Source of the DNA: Prochlorococcus sp. AG-670-O17
Lineage (GTDB): Bacteria > Cyanobacteriota > Cyanobacteriia > PCC-6307 > Cyanobiaceae
Direction: 5' to 3'
Assembly: GCA_003211315.1 (NCBI GenBank)
Contig: QCTC01000013.1
Location: 1-32,335 of the forward strand
DNA length: 32,335 nt
The number at the start of each line of letters is the position of its first letter. Position 1 is the first letter of the stretch. The notes under the pieces were generated by a model. The model was not told the DNA's origin, searched no databases, and saw only the letters and a list, made by a program, of their open reading frames with translations. This document shows, one piece after another, positions 10,536 to 19,672 of the stretch. Made by a program: the position numbers and the translations under genes.

Positions 10536-11825
10536 TTGAATAACTTTAAAAATCTAAGAGGAACTGTAGATCTTTTACCTGATCAGTTAATAAAGTGGCA
10601 AAATGTCGAGAAAATAATAATAGAACAACTTTTTAGGTCTTCTGTAAAGGAAATTAGGACTCCAATACTAGAAATGACTGAATTATTTATGCGTGGTATT
10701 GGTGAAGGAACCGACGTTGTTAGCAAAGAGATGTATACATTTTTAGATAGAGGTGAAAGATCCTGTACATTAAGACCAGAGGGTACTGCCTCAGTCGCAA
10801 GAGCTTTAATACAACATGGAATATCAACTAGACCTTCTCAGAAACTTTGGTACATGGGACCAATGTTTAGATATGAGAGACCCCAAGCAGGAAGACAAAG
10901 ACAATTTCATCAGTTAGGCGTTGAATTTATCGGATATGAATCTGTAAGTAGTGATATTGAAATTATTACTTTGGCTTGGGATATTTTAGAGAAATTAGGA
11001 ATAAAAGAACTTAATCTTGAAATTAATACCTTAGGGGATTATATTGATAGGTCAAATTTTCAAAAGGCATTTTTAAAATGGTTAGAGGTCAATAAAAACT
11101 CTTTAGATTTAGATTCTCAAATGAGAATAGATAAGAATCCTTTGAGAATTTTAGATACTAAGAATATTCAAACAAAACAAATTCTTGAAGGTGCGCCCAG
11201 ATTATTTGACTTTTTGTCTGAAAAAAGTCTCGAGAGATATTTAATTATTAAAGAAAAATTAAAGCTCCTTAAAATACCGTTTATCGAAAATTTAAATTTA
11301 GTAAGAGGTTTAGATTACTACACTCATACTGCATTTGAAATTACAAGCGGAGCATTAGGTTCTCAAGCTACAGTATGTGGAGGAGGAAGATATGATAGTT
11401 TGATTAGTCAAATGGGTGGGGCAGATACCTCAGCAATTGGATTTGCAATTGGATTAGAAAGACTCATACTATTATGTGGTAACGAGCTTGAAGAAACTAG
11501 AGAAACAGATATTTATATTGTAAATAAAGGCATTCATGCTGAAATATTGGCAATGAAATTATCCAGAAAGCTAAGAAATTATGATTTGATAGCAGAATTA
11601 GATATTAGTGGAGCATCATTTTCAAAACAATTTAAAAAAGCTAATAAATTAAAATCAAAAAGTATTATTGTAATTGGAGATGATGAAGCATTAAAAAACG
11701 AATTTGTTATTCGGCTTTTTGATAATGATAATTCAGAAAATAAAGAAGAAACTATATCAATTGAAGATAATATAAAATTAGAAAAGTGGTTAAAAAGTAA
11801 TTTGATTTTAGATAATAACCTTTAG
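10536..11825 (+). CDS. hisS: Histidyl-tRNA synthetase
   Basis: 429 aa, TTG start. Class II motifs: LRPEGTASVARALI, WYMGPMFRYERPQAGRQRQFHQLGVE, LVRGLDYYTHTAFEI, IGFAIGLERL. Confidence 0.97.
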   Translation: MNNFKNLRGTVDLLPDQLIKWQNVEKIIIEQLFRSSVKEIRTPILEMTELFMRGIGEGTDVVSKEMYTFLDRGERSCTLRPEGTASVARALIQHGISTRPSQKLWYMGPMFRYERPQAGRQRQFHQLGVEFIGYESVSSDIEIITLAWDILEKLGIKELNLEINTLGDYIDRSNFQKAFLKWLEVNKNSLDLDSQMRIDKNPLRILDTKNIQTKQILEGAPRLFDFLSEKSLERYLIIKEKLKLLKIPFIENLNLVRGLDYYTHTAFEITSGALGSQATVCGGGRYDSLISQMGGADTSAIGFAIGLERLILLCGNELEETRETDIYIVNKGIHAEILAMKLSRKLRNYDLIAELDISGASFSKQFKKANKLKSKSIIVIGDDEALKNEFVIRLFDNDNSENKEETISIEDNIKLEKWLKSNLILDNNL

Positions 11826-11829
11826 AATA

Positions 11830-12087
11830 TTGAAAACCATTTTATTAGTCTCTTTATTATTAATTATGTTTTCATTTATCTTTTTAAAATTTTTTAAATA
11901 TAAAAAAGCTTTTAAAAAAGATAAAAATATTAAATTTAATAAAAGTAATCTCTATAACTGGATGAATTTAACAAAAAAAGAAAGATTTGACTTATCAGAA
12001 AACGAATCTAATTCATATTTTAAAAAAAGGAAAACTTTACTTGAAGAAATTAGAAAAGAATATAAAAGTATTTCTAAAAATGATTAA
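11830..12087 (+). CDS. Small membrane-anchored hypothetical protein
   Basis: 85 aa, TTG start 5 nt after hisS. One N-terminal TM segment (ILLVSLLLIMFSFIFLKFF) followed by a Lys-rich tail. Confidence 0.5.
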   Translation: MKTILLVSLLLIMFSFIFLKFFKYKKAFKKDKNIKFNKSNLYNWMNLTKKERFDLSENESNSYFKKRKTLLEEIRKEYKSISKND

Positions 12088-12111
12088 AAAGTTTTTAAGT
12101 TTTTAATAATC

Positions 12112-12414
12112 GTGGAAAATTACTGGACTTCTAATAAATCTATTAATGGATTAAGACATTTTGTTTTAGTAAATAAAATAAATGAGCAAGATCAAATTAA
12201 TTTTCTGTTGGTTGCTGTTGTTGATGTAGAAATAAGTTTAAAAATCTCAAAGGATGAATTGTTTAATAGTGGGGATTGGAATGAAGGATGGCTAAATCTT
12301 CCTAAGAGTTTAGCGATCACTAAAGATTATTCATATTATAAATCAAGTAATAATTCAAAAGAAGGTATTGAAAAAATCTTTGTTAAAAATGATTCTTTAT
12401 TCAATATCACTTAA
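12112..12414 (+). CDS. TIGR02450-like small Trp-rich conserved protein
   Basis: GTG start. WTSNKSINGLRHFVLVNK..LLVAVVDVEISLKISKDEL..GDWNEGWLNLP resembles the WTS..GwrHF..vn / W.eGW pattern of this family. Confidence 0.55.
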   Translation: MENYWTSNKSINGLRHFVLVNKINEQDQINFLLVAVVDVEISLKISKDELFNSGDWNEGWLNLPKSLAITKDYSYYKSSNNSKEGIEKIFVKNDSLFNIT

Positions 12415-12549
12415 TTTAAATTAAAAATAAAGTCAAAAATATCCGCAAAAAAATATATTCTTAATAATCAAATAATTATTTAAAACTTTTCTCCCCTTTC
12501 AAATTAATAAAATAAACGTTATCAAGGATTAATAATATTTAATTAATCA

Positions 12550-12786
12550 ATGTTAGGAAATATATGGCACTCATCTAATTCTGCGGCTGAGTATTTAGGT
12601 ATAGCTGAAATAAAACTTTCCTATCTAAGAGAGAATGGTTTTTTAAAACCTGGAATACATTGGAGGAGCTCTCCTCATGGGCAAAACAAACCCTGGAACC
12701 CAGAGGCTCTTTACAATTCATTATTGTGTAAAAAAATAATTGATAAATATTTTTCTGAAGATAAAAATGACCAATATGCAGCTTGA
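12550..12786 (+). CDS. Small hypothetical protein, possible excisionase/AlpA-like wHTH
   Basis: 78 aa: SSNSAAEYLGIAEIKLSYLRENGFLKPGIHWRSSPHGQNKPWNPEAL. The 'AAEYLGI..LSYLRENGFLKPGIHWR' arrangement resembles DNA-binding excisionase-type domains. Confidence 0.5.
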   Translation: MLGNIWHSSNSAAEYLGIAEIKLSYLRENGFLKPGIHWRSSPHGQNKPWNPEALYNSLLCKKIIDKYFSEDKNDQYAA

Positions 12787-12841
12787 TTTTTAAACAATCT
12801 AAAACTCCTCTAGATTAAAAAATTGTTTCTAAGCTAGTTTC

Positions 12842-13033
12842 CTAGTTAACCAAATTCTCGTTCTCAACGTCAATTAAAGTGGTTTGAAGAATTGGATATG
12901 AATTAATCATATTTATGTATTGCTTTGATTTCCGATAGGACTTTGCGGCTTTTTTGTAATGCCCCTCTGATTTCATTTCTAGTGAAATTTTTCTAGTATT
13001 TCTTTGGGAAGTTGTCATGAGAGGAGTTATCAT
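12842..13033 (-). CDS. Short hypothetical protein
   Basis: 63 aa ORF with no overlapping better candidate; basic N-terminal half. Support is only the open frame. Confidence 0.3.
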   Translation of the reverse strand: MITPLMTTSQRNTRKISLEMKSEGHYKKAAKSYRKSKQYINMINSYPILQTTLIDVENENLVN

Positions 13034-13336
13034 ATTTTCTTTTTAGTAATTGTTTGAGCATGGGTCAATAATGTATTTGGTTTTATTACACAAAAAATTG
13101 TTTATGTCAGCAAAAAAAGATTTTTAAGAATTCAAGTAGATTTGAAAATATTATAAAATTTTATTTGAAGTAATTAATTTTTGATTAAATTATAACGTCT
13201 TTACACTTAGAATTTTAATTGAAATTAACCTTACTTATACCCCTTAGAGTTAATAACCTTTACAATTTTGTTATTAATTAAACCGTTTGATGAAATATAA
13301 AGTATTCTCAAAACGTTTAAGCTAATCAATTCCTAA

Positions 13337-14395
13337 ATGCAAACCTATGGTAATCCAGACACCACCTACGGATGGTGGGCTGGTAATTCAGGTGTAGCTA
13401 ATCGCTCAGGAAAATTTATCGCTGCTCATGTCGCTCATGCAGGGTTAATTGTTTTTTGGGCAGGTGCTTTCACTCTTTTCGAACTATCAAGATTTGACCC
13501 CAGTGTCCCAATGGGTCAACAACCTCTTATTGCACTTCCTCACTTGGCTACCCTTGGAATAGGGTTTGATGCTGATGGAGTTCTAATGGGAGATACCAAG
13601 CCTGTACTAGCTATAGCTATTGTTCATTTGGTTTCCTCTATGGTACTTGCAGCTGGTGGATTACTTCACTCGCTACTTCTGCCAGGAAATCTTGAAGAAT
13701 CAGAAGTCGCAAAGGCAAGGAAATTCAATATTGAATGGGATAATCCAGATAAATTAACTTTCATTCTTGGACATCATTTAATTATTCTTGGATTCGCTGT
13801 AATTCTTCTTGTTGAATGGGCAAGAGTTCATGGAGTCTACGATCCAGCTATTGGTGCCGTGAGACAAGTTGAGTATGATCTAAACCTCGCTGAGATTTGG
13901 AATCATCAAACAGATTTTCTACTAATAGATGATTTAGAGGATGTTATGGGAGGCCATGCTTTCCTTGCATTTGTCTTGATTACAGGTGGTGCTTGGCATA
14001 TTGCTACAAAGCAAGTTGGTGAATATACCAAATTTAAAGGTAAAGGTCTTCTATCTGCAGAAGCAGTTCTTTCATGGTCTTTAGCAGGTATTGGTTGGAT
14101 GGCAATTATTGCTGCCTTCTGGAGCGCATCAAATACAACAGTTTATCCTGTAGAGTTTTTTGGTGAACCACTTGAATTGAAATTCAGTATTTCTCCATAT
14201 TGGATTGATACTGTTGACCTTCCTGATGGTGTTTATACATCAAGGGCATGGTTAGCAAATGTACATTACTACTTTGGTTTCTTCTTTATTCAAGGTCATC
14301 TTTGGCATGCACTAAGAGCCTTAGGATTTGACTTTAAGAGAGTTACAAATGCTATCAGTAACATTGATAGTGCTACTGTTACTCTTAAGGATTAA
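13337..14395 (+). CDS. pcbA: Divinyl chlorophyll a/b-binding light-harvesting protein Pcb
   Basis: 352 aa: [76 protein letters not shown], the CP43/IsiA/Pcb superfamily without the large lumenal loop. The N-terminus is characteristic of Prochlorococcus Pcb. Confidence 0.95.
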   Translation: MQTYGNPDTTYGWWAGNSGVANRSGKFIAAHVAHAGLIVFWAGAFTLFELSRFDPSVPMGQQPLIALPHLATLGIGFDADGVLMGDTKPVLAIAIVHLVSSMVLAAGGLLHSLLLPGNLEESEVAKARKFNIEWDNPDKLTFILGHHLIILGFAVILLVEWARVHGVYDPAIGAVRQVEYDLNLAEIWNHQTDFLLIDDLEDVMGGHAFLAFVLITGGAWHIATKQVGEYTKFKGKGLLSAEAVLSWSLAGIGWMAIIAAFWSASNTTVYPVEFFGEPLELKFSISPYWIDTVDLPDGVYTSRAWLANVHYYFGFFFIQGHLWHALRALGFDFKRVTNAISNIDSATVTLKD

Positions 14396-14417
14396 ATTTT
14401 ATTCACTAATAAATATT

Positions 14418-14446
14418 AAAAGGCCTCAATTAATGAGGCCTTTTTT
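14418..14446 (+). terminator. Rho-independent terminator of pcb
   Basis: AAAAGGCCTCA-attaa-TGAGGCCTTTTTT: perfect 11-bp stem, 5-nt loop, U tract, 22 nt after the pcb stop codon. Confidence 0.9.
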
Positions 14447-14501
14447 ATTTGATAAATTTTATCTATTAAATTAGATTTAAAAAGTATTAAGTTTAAAATA
14501 C

Positions 14502-15875
14502 TTGAATATTTCTCTCCTACAGAATCAAAATATTTTCTCAAATTCTCTTTCAATAAGTCTATTAGGATTTTTTGTAATCGTTTTTTTCTTGATTTTTGGA
14601 AGGAAATTTAAATTTGCTGTTCAATTAGAAAGATTTGGATTACCCATAGCTGTTATTTCTGGAATTGTAGGAATATCCATAGGTCCCTATGGATTAATAA
14701 ATGTTTTATCTAAGGAGACTACAAATGTCTGGAGTAATTTTCCTACTCCTCTCTTATCTCTAGTGTTTGCGACATTAATGATGGGCAGGCCAATTCCAAA
14801 TATTAATGGTTTAATTAGACCCATTGTAAATCAGTTTTTGTTGGCTCTTTCATTGGGCTTTGGTCAATTTCTTGTAGGAGGATTAGTAGTCAAATACTTG
14901 TTGTCTCCTTCTATGGAAACAAATCCTTTAATGGGATGTTTAATAGAGGTTGGTTTTGAAGGAGGGCATGGTGCTGCAACTATCATTGGAGAAAGTTTTA
15001 ATAAACTTGGATTCTCAGATGGCTTAGACTTAGGTCTTGCCATGGCTACAATGGGCCTTTTATCCTCTTCCTTATTAGGTAGTTTCTTTATTTTTGTAGG
15101 AAGAACTTTAGGAATTTCAGATACGGAGCAGATTGTTGATAAAGCAGATAATGAAAATCAAAATCTGAAAATAGGCATTTTTTCAGATTTGAGAATTTTA
15201 TTAATAAATCTTGGCTTTGTAGGGTTAGCAATTTCTTTTGGGGTCTTGATACTTAACCTTTTGAGGTATATTTCAAACTACTTTGGGGAATTCTCAAAAG
15301 AAGTAATCTTATCGCTTCCTGTATTCCCACTTATTCTTATAGGATCACTTTTGATTAGATATATCTTAGAAAAAACCAATAATACAGAATTTATATCTAA
15401 TCTTCTTCAAAGAGAAATTGGCATCTTGTCCACAGATTTATTAATTTTCACAGCAATGGCAAGTTTAGATATTGCTACTGTTCTTGATAATTGGAGATTG
15501 ATTTTGGTACTTACTGTTTTTGGTTTGATTTGGAATTTAATTTGTATTGCTTATTTCGCATACTTTGTATTTGAAAAACACTGGTTTGAGAGAAGTTTAA
15601 TAGAATTTGGAAATTCAACTGGAGTAGTTGCATCTGGACTACTTCTTTTAAGACTAGCTGATCCAAAAAATATTTCTAAAACACTTCCGATTTTTACATC
15701 AAAGCAACTTTTTGCTCAGTTAATCTTATCAGGAGGATTTTTTACAGTATTAGCTCCATTATTGATCTCAAAAATAGGATTAGATTATTGGACTGAGATT
15801 TGTGCAACAATAACTCTTTTTACTGTTTTGGTTGCATTCTTTTTTAACAAAAGGTTTTCTACAAGTTATCAATAA
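14502..15875 (+). CDS. gltS: Sodium/glutamate symporter (GltS/ESS family)
   Basis: 457 aa, ~11-12 hydrophobic segments, LERFGLPIAVISGIVGISIGPYGL and GCLIEVGFEGGHGAATIIGESFNKLGF; TTG start. Confidence 0.8.
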   Translation: MNISLLQNQNIFSNSLSISLLGFFVIVFFLIFGRKFKFAVQLERFGLPIAVISGIVGISIGPYGLINVLSKETTNVWSNFPTPLLSLVFATLMMGRPIPNINGLIRPIVNQFLLALSLGFGQFLVGGLVVKYLLSPSMETNPLMGCLIEVGFEGGHGAATIIGESFNKLGFSDGLDLGLAMATMGLLSSSLLGSFFIFVGRTLGISDTEQIVDKADNENQNLKIGIFSDLRILLINLGFVGLAISFGVLILNLLRYISNYFGEFSKEVILSLPVFPLILIGSLLIRYILEKTNNTEFISNLLQREIGILSTDLLIFTAMASLDIATVLDNWRLILVLTVFGLIWNLICIAYFAYFVFEKHWFERSLIEFGNSTGVVASGLLLLRLADPKNISKTLPIFTSKQLFAQLILSGGFFTVLAPLLISKIGLDYWTEICATITLFTVLVAFFFNKRFSTSYQ

Positions 15876-15913
15876 GAAGTTAGGTTAGTATAAAAATATA
15901 TTTTACTTAATTT

Positions 15914-16171
15914 ATGTCCTCCACACCATATGATATTCCCCCTCAAGAAAGTAAAGAAAAATGGTTTAGGAGTCACTTACTTGGAAGAGAAGTTGAATTA
16001 GGAGAATTATATAGTCTTGGATTTAACGAACTAGATTTAATTATGGCTGAAACTGCAGAAATTAGAAGTGATATTGAATTTAAAGAAAAAAATATAGGAA
16101 AATTTAGAACAGCAGGATATTTTTTAGAATTAGCCAAAATTATTGAAAAAAGAAAATTACTTGAAAGCTAA
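15914..16171 (+). CDS. Conserved cyanobacterial hypothetical protein
   Basis: 85 aa: SSTPYDIPPQESKEKWFRSHLLGREVELGELYSLGFNELDLIMAETAEIRSDIEFKEK. Soluble, charged, coding-like composition. Confidence 0.6.
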   Translation: MSSTPYDIPPQESKEKWFRSHLLGREVELGELYSLGFNELDLIMAETAEIRSDIEFKEKNIGKFRTAGYFLELAKIIEKRKLLES

Positions 16172-16827
16172 TTAAAATCGAAATATTCTTTCTTTTTAGA
16201 TGGTTTCCATGGATCAAATTTATACATTAATTTTTTAAAATGTTGATGTTTTTCAAAATACCCTAACCAATCTTTTATAGGATCATCAAAAAAATTTGTT
16301 TTTTTTTGGCTTTCGCAAGCGATTTTAAATTGCCTTACAAATGGCCAAATACACCAATCCGCAATCGTAGGTTTATCTCCAATTATCCATCTATTATTTG
16401 TAAGGATTTTATTCCATTTTTTTATGAATTTAGTAGCTTCTAAAAAATGGTAATCTTCTTCGCTTGCATTAAATCTTGCGGAATATTTAAAACGATCTAA
16501 ATGATATTTAAAACTATGATCATTTTCAGAAATAATTTCTAAAATTTCTTCTTCTTTATTTTTGGGATTATAAAATTTCTTTATATTTTCCTTTTCTGAT
16601 TCTGAAAGTGCCCAGATTATGATGTCTAAACTTTCCTCTATGACTTCTTTATTTTTTTTTAATAAAATTGGAACAGTTTTTGTCTTTGATTTATTCATGA
16701 ATTCGATAGGCTTATTTTTTAAATCAACTTCTCTTATTTCTACTTTGATTTCGCAAATTAACAATGCCCATCTAACTCGAATTGCATATGGACATCTACG
16801 AAATGAATATAAAATATCTGTTGTCAT
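16168..16827 (-). CDS. Glutathione S-transferase family protein
   Basis: Thioredoxin-fold N-terminus with ILYSFRRCPYAIRVRWALL, KTKTVPILL, EESLDIIIWAL; C-terminal helical domain with IIGDKPTIADWCIWPFVRQF. Confidence 0.85.
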   Translation of the reverse strand: MTTDILYSFRRCPYAIRVRWALLICEIKVEIREVDLKNKPIEFMNKSKTKTVPILLKKNKEVIEESLDIIIWALSESEKENIKKFYNPKNKEEEILEIISENDHSFKYHLDRFKYSARFNASEEDYHFLEATKFIKKWNKILTNNRWIIGDKPTIADWCIWPFVRQFKIACESQKKTNFFDDPIKDWLGYFEKHQHFKKLMYKFDPWKPSKKKEYFDFN

Positions 16828-16901
16828 TTTGTAAAAAAATAAAATTTTTTTGATTCTTTTAGTATTATCTACATAGGAATAACCTTAACTTTACATCGAA
16901 A

Positions 16902-17444
16902 ATGGCGGGATATGTTTACCTTATAAGAATTGGAGATCTTTATCGTATTGGTAAGGCAGATAATCTTGATAAGAAAATTAGAAAACTCAAGCCAGATGAA
17001 TTACTAACTTCCATCATGACTAAAGAACCTGAAACACTTGAAGCTAGGTTATTGAGAAAATATAAATCCCAAAGAATTCCTGAAACCGGATATTTGAAGC
17101 TCACTAAAAGACAAATATCTGAATGTAAAAAACAATTTGACTTAAAAGGAAATTTACCGCATACACTTGATGCTGAGGTTTCCATAACTTTATTTGCATC
17201 CTTTTTATTATTTGGAACAAATTTTTTAATTCTTAATTACTTTAATGTTGGATTTTTAAGAAATATTTCCTATTCATTCGGTTTTGCCTCGATACCTATG
17301 ATAATTTTGTTTCTTACAGGTAGTTTTGGAGGATATTTTTCTGATGATTTATCTCTATTTTCGTTATTGACGAATCGAATAAAAGGTTTATTTATAGCTA
17401 TTGCGATGATAACAATGGCTTTTTTAATGTTCAGACTAAATTAA
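16902..17444 (+). CDS. GIY-YIG-like domain protein with C-terminal transmembrane region
   Basis: N-term AGYVYLIRIGDLYRIGKADNLDKKIRKLKPDELLTSIMTKEPETLEARLLRKYKSQRIPETGYLKL has the VYL...YRIGK..N pattern and a downstream Glu (EARLL). The C-terminal ~80 aa contains 2-3 hydrophobic helices. Confidence 0.75.
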   Translation: MAGYVYLIRIGDLYRIGKADNLDKKIRKLKPDELLTSIMTKEPETLEARLLRKYKSQRIPETGYLKLTKRQISECKKQFDLKGNLPHTLDAEVSITLFASFLLFGTNFLILNYFNVGFLRNISYSFGFASIPMIILFLTGSFGGYFSDDLSLFSLLTNRIKGLFIAIAMITMAFLMFRLN

Positions 17445-18148
17445 ATTTCATAATTACAATTTAAGGCTATTTCAAATGGAACTGACTGCATTGGTAATTT
17501 CAGTATAGTAGAACATATTTCAGCTATATCCCCTGGTTGAGTCATTTTTGACTTTTCTAAGGATGATATTTTCTCAGCCATTTTTGTATTAACCCAACTA
17601 GGACAAATAGCAGTAACTCTAATATTTTCTTCCCAACCCTTGTTCTTCATTGTTTGACAAAGACTCATTAAAGCGAATTTTGATGAGGAATATGCAGCTA
17701 AATCTCCCTTCGACCTTTTGCCGCTCATTGACACTAAAACGATAATTCTTCCATTATTTGATTGACTTAAGTGTTTCCAGGAAAGTCTGCATAAATGCCA
17801 AATGGCTAAAAAATTTATATTAAAAGTATTTAAAATCTCTTCTTCATCCCCATCTTTATATAAAAAAGGAACTTTTGAAAGGACTCCAGAACAGTTTATT
17901 AAAGTATCAAAACCTCCAAATTTACTAACTGTATTTTCTACCCACTCTTTGGCGGAAAATTTATCTAATGCATCATATTTATTTAGGAGTATTTTTTCAT
18001 TGCTCCAATTATTAGGATCAATAACGCTTCCTTTAACAGACTCTAAATCTCTTAGCCCAATACTAATTCTATTTCCTGCTTTTAGTTCTTTATGTGCAAT
18101 ATTTAGTCCAATCCCGCTACTAGCTCCGCTTATCAAAATAGTTCTCAT
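17441..18148 (-). CDS. Short-chain dehydrogenase/reductase
   Basis: TILISGASSGIGLNIAHKEL, INCSGVLSK, SMSGKRSKGDLAAYSSSKFALMSL (YxxxK). Confidence 0.9.
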   Translation of the reverse strand: MRTILISGASSGIGLNIAHKELKAGNRISIGLRDLESVKGSVIDPNNWSNEKILLNKYDALDKFSAKEWVENTVSKFGGFDTLINCSGVLSKVPFLYKDGDEEEILNTFNINFLAIWHLCRLSWKHLSQSNNGRIIVLVSMSGKRSKGDLAAYSSSKFALMSLCQTMKNKGWEENIRVTAICPSWVNTKMAEKISSLEKSKMTQPGDIAEICSTILKLPMQSVPFEIALNCNYEI

Positions 18149-18161
18149 TTTAATTTTTAAA

Positions 18162-19445
18162 TTATATGTTTGGTAAAACTATCCTCAATAACATTCTTAG
18201 TTCTTTACCGTGCATAATCATTAACCCTTTTTTTACACTCCAAGGGGCCTTTATAAACATTATGCACATTGCATACACAATTTCTCTTAAGGATAATGTA
18301 TCAGTTAAAAATCCATACCATTGGGTTTTAGGTAATTTAAAGAAACTACCAAAAAATTCTCTTAATAGTTTTTCATCGAATCTCATAAGTTTTTCCAAAC
18401 CAAATTGGTAGATTGATTTCTTTCTTATTAATTCTTTAGGCCATAAACTTTCCCAGCCTTTTCTCGCAATATGATAAGTACTTAATTTCTTATCATTCAT
18501 TGCAGTTGATATGGCTTTTGCCACTAGTGGAGCTCTTCTTAAAACATTACCAATTAGATATCCTGATGCTGGGTGAACCATTGAAGCTGCTCCACCGTAC
18601 CCCAATACTTGTTGTTTAAAGTCTGGGATAGGCATATTCATGGGTAAAAACAAACCAAGTTCTTCATGTTGCATGCTTGTAATTGAGATGTTTCTGTAAG
18701 AAAGTCTTTTTTCTAACCTTTCTTTTAAATTCTCCATTGTTAAAGGATTTACTAAACCAAGCGAAGTCTCTTCAAGAAAATACTTTCCATTTCCCATATC
18801 CATTGCATAGAGAAAAGTAGGGGGTTCTTTTTTTTGCTCCTCATTTAAATGATCATTACGATAATCCATCAAGACAAATTGCCCTTTTTTTAGTGGAGGC
18901 TTACTAAAACTTCCTACTATTCCATAACAAGTCTGCACTGCTAATGGTCCACATGATTTTAATTTAAGAAATACAGGGTCATATCCTGTCGCATCTACAA
19001 CTAATCTTGCTGAGTAACTTTTCCCATCACTAGTAGTAACAATACTTTTATTTCTCTGAAAGTGTATCTTCTCTGCAAAACCCTCATGCCATTTAATGAA
19101 AGACTTATTACATTCATTTAACCAGTAACTATGTAATTTCTTCTTATCAAATAATCCATAATCTAAAGAATGCTCAGTTGCTTTATTCTCATAGTGATGT
19201 TCCTCAAGAGAACCATGCCCAAAAAAACTAACTGTATTTTTCCATCTATATTCAAGTAAATCCTGAAGCCCAAGTTGATCTACTTCTTTTCCCCAAATCC
19301 CATAAGTGTTTGGCCAAGGCTCGTCAGGACCATTAGGGGAAAGAACCTCTACATCTAATTTTTCTTTCCCTAAAGCTGAGGCAATCGCCATCCCCGCGGG
19401 TCCTGCACCTAAAACTAGTACATCTGGCAATCTTTTGGAAGGCAT
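18162..19445 (-). CDS. crtL: Lycopene cyclase, CrtL family (beta or epsilon type)
   Basis: FAD motif DVLVLGAGPAGMAIASAL, then PWPNTYGIWGKEVDQLGLQDLLEYRW, LVVDATGYDP, FLEETSL, YGGAASMVHPASGYLIG. The beta/epsilon specificity cannot be settled by eye. Confidence 0.88.
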   Translation of the reverse strand: MPSKRLPDVLVLGAGPAGMAIASALGKEKLDVEVLSPNGPDEPWPNTYGIWGKEVDQLGLQDLLEYRWKNTVSFFGHGSLEEHHYENKATEHSLDYGLFDKKKLHSYWLNECNKSFIKWHEGFAEKIHFQRNKSIVTTSDGKSYSARLVVDATGYDPVFLKLKSCGPLAVQTCYGIVGSFSKPPLKKGQFVLMDYRNDHLNEEQKKEPPTFLYAMDMGNGKYFLEETSLGLVNPLTMENLKERLEKRLSYRNISITSMQHEELGLFLPMNMPIPDFKQQVLGYGGAASMVHPASGYLIGNVLRRAPLVAKAISTAMNDKKLSTYHIARKGWESLWPKELIRKKSIYQFGLEKLMRFDEKLLREFFGSFFKLPKTQWYGFLTDTLSLREIVYAMCIMFIKAPWSVKKGLMIMHGKELRMLLRIVLPNI

Positions 19446-19672
19446 TAACTATAAATTATGAAGTTAGAAAAGTTTTTGAAAAAATAAAAAATATCTAAAA
19501 CTTAATTTTTATAAATCATTCAAAATTTTATAATGAGAATAAATTTAATAATAAGCAAGAGACTCTATAACTAGCTCTTTTGTTCTGAGTGTTTTAACAA
19601 TAATTTATAAGAAAATAAAAGAAAAAATAATATATAATTTCCTTACTGCAAACAAATGATTGTTTAATTCAT

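Noticed and set aside
17802-18176. 124-aa plus-strand ORF antisense to an SDR gene
   Set aside because: Shadow ORF; the opposite strand has clear SDR motifs.
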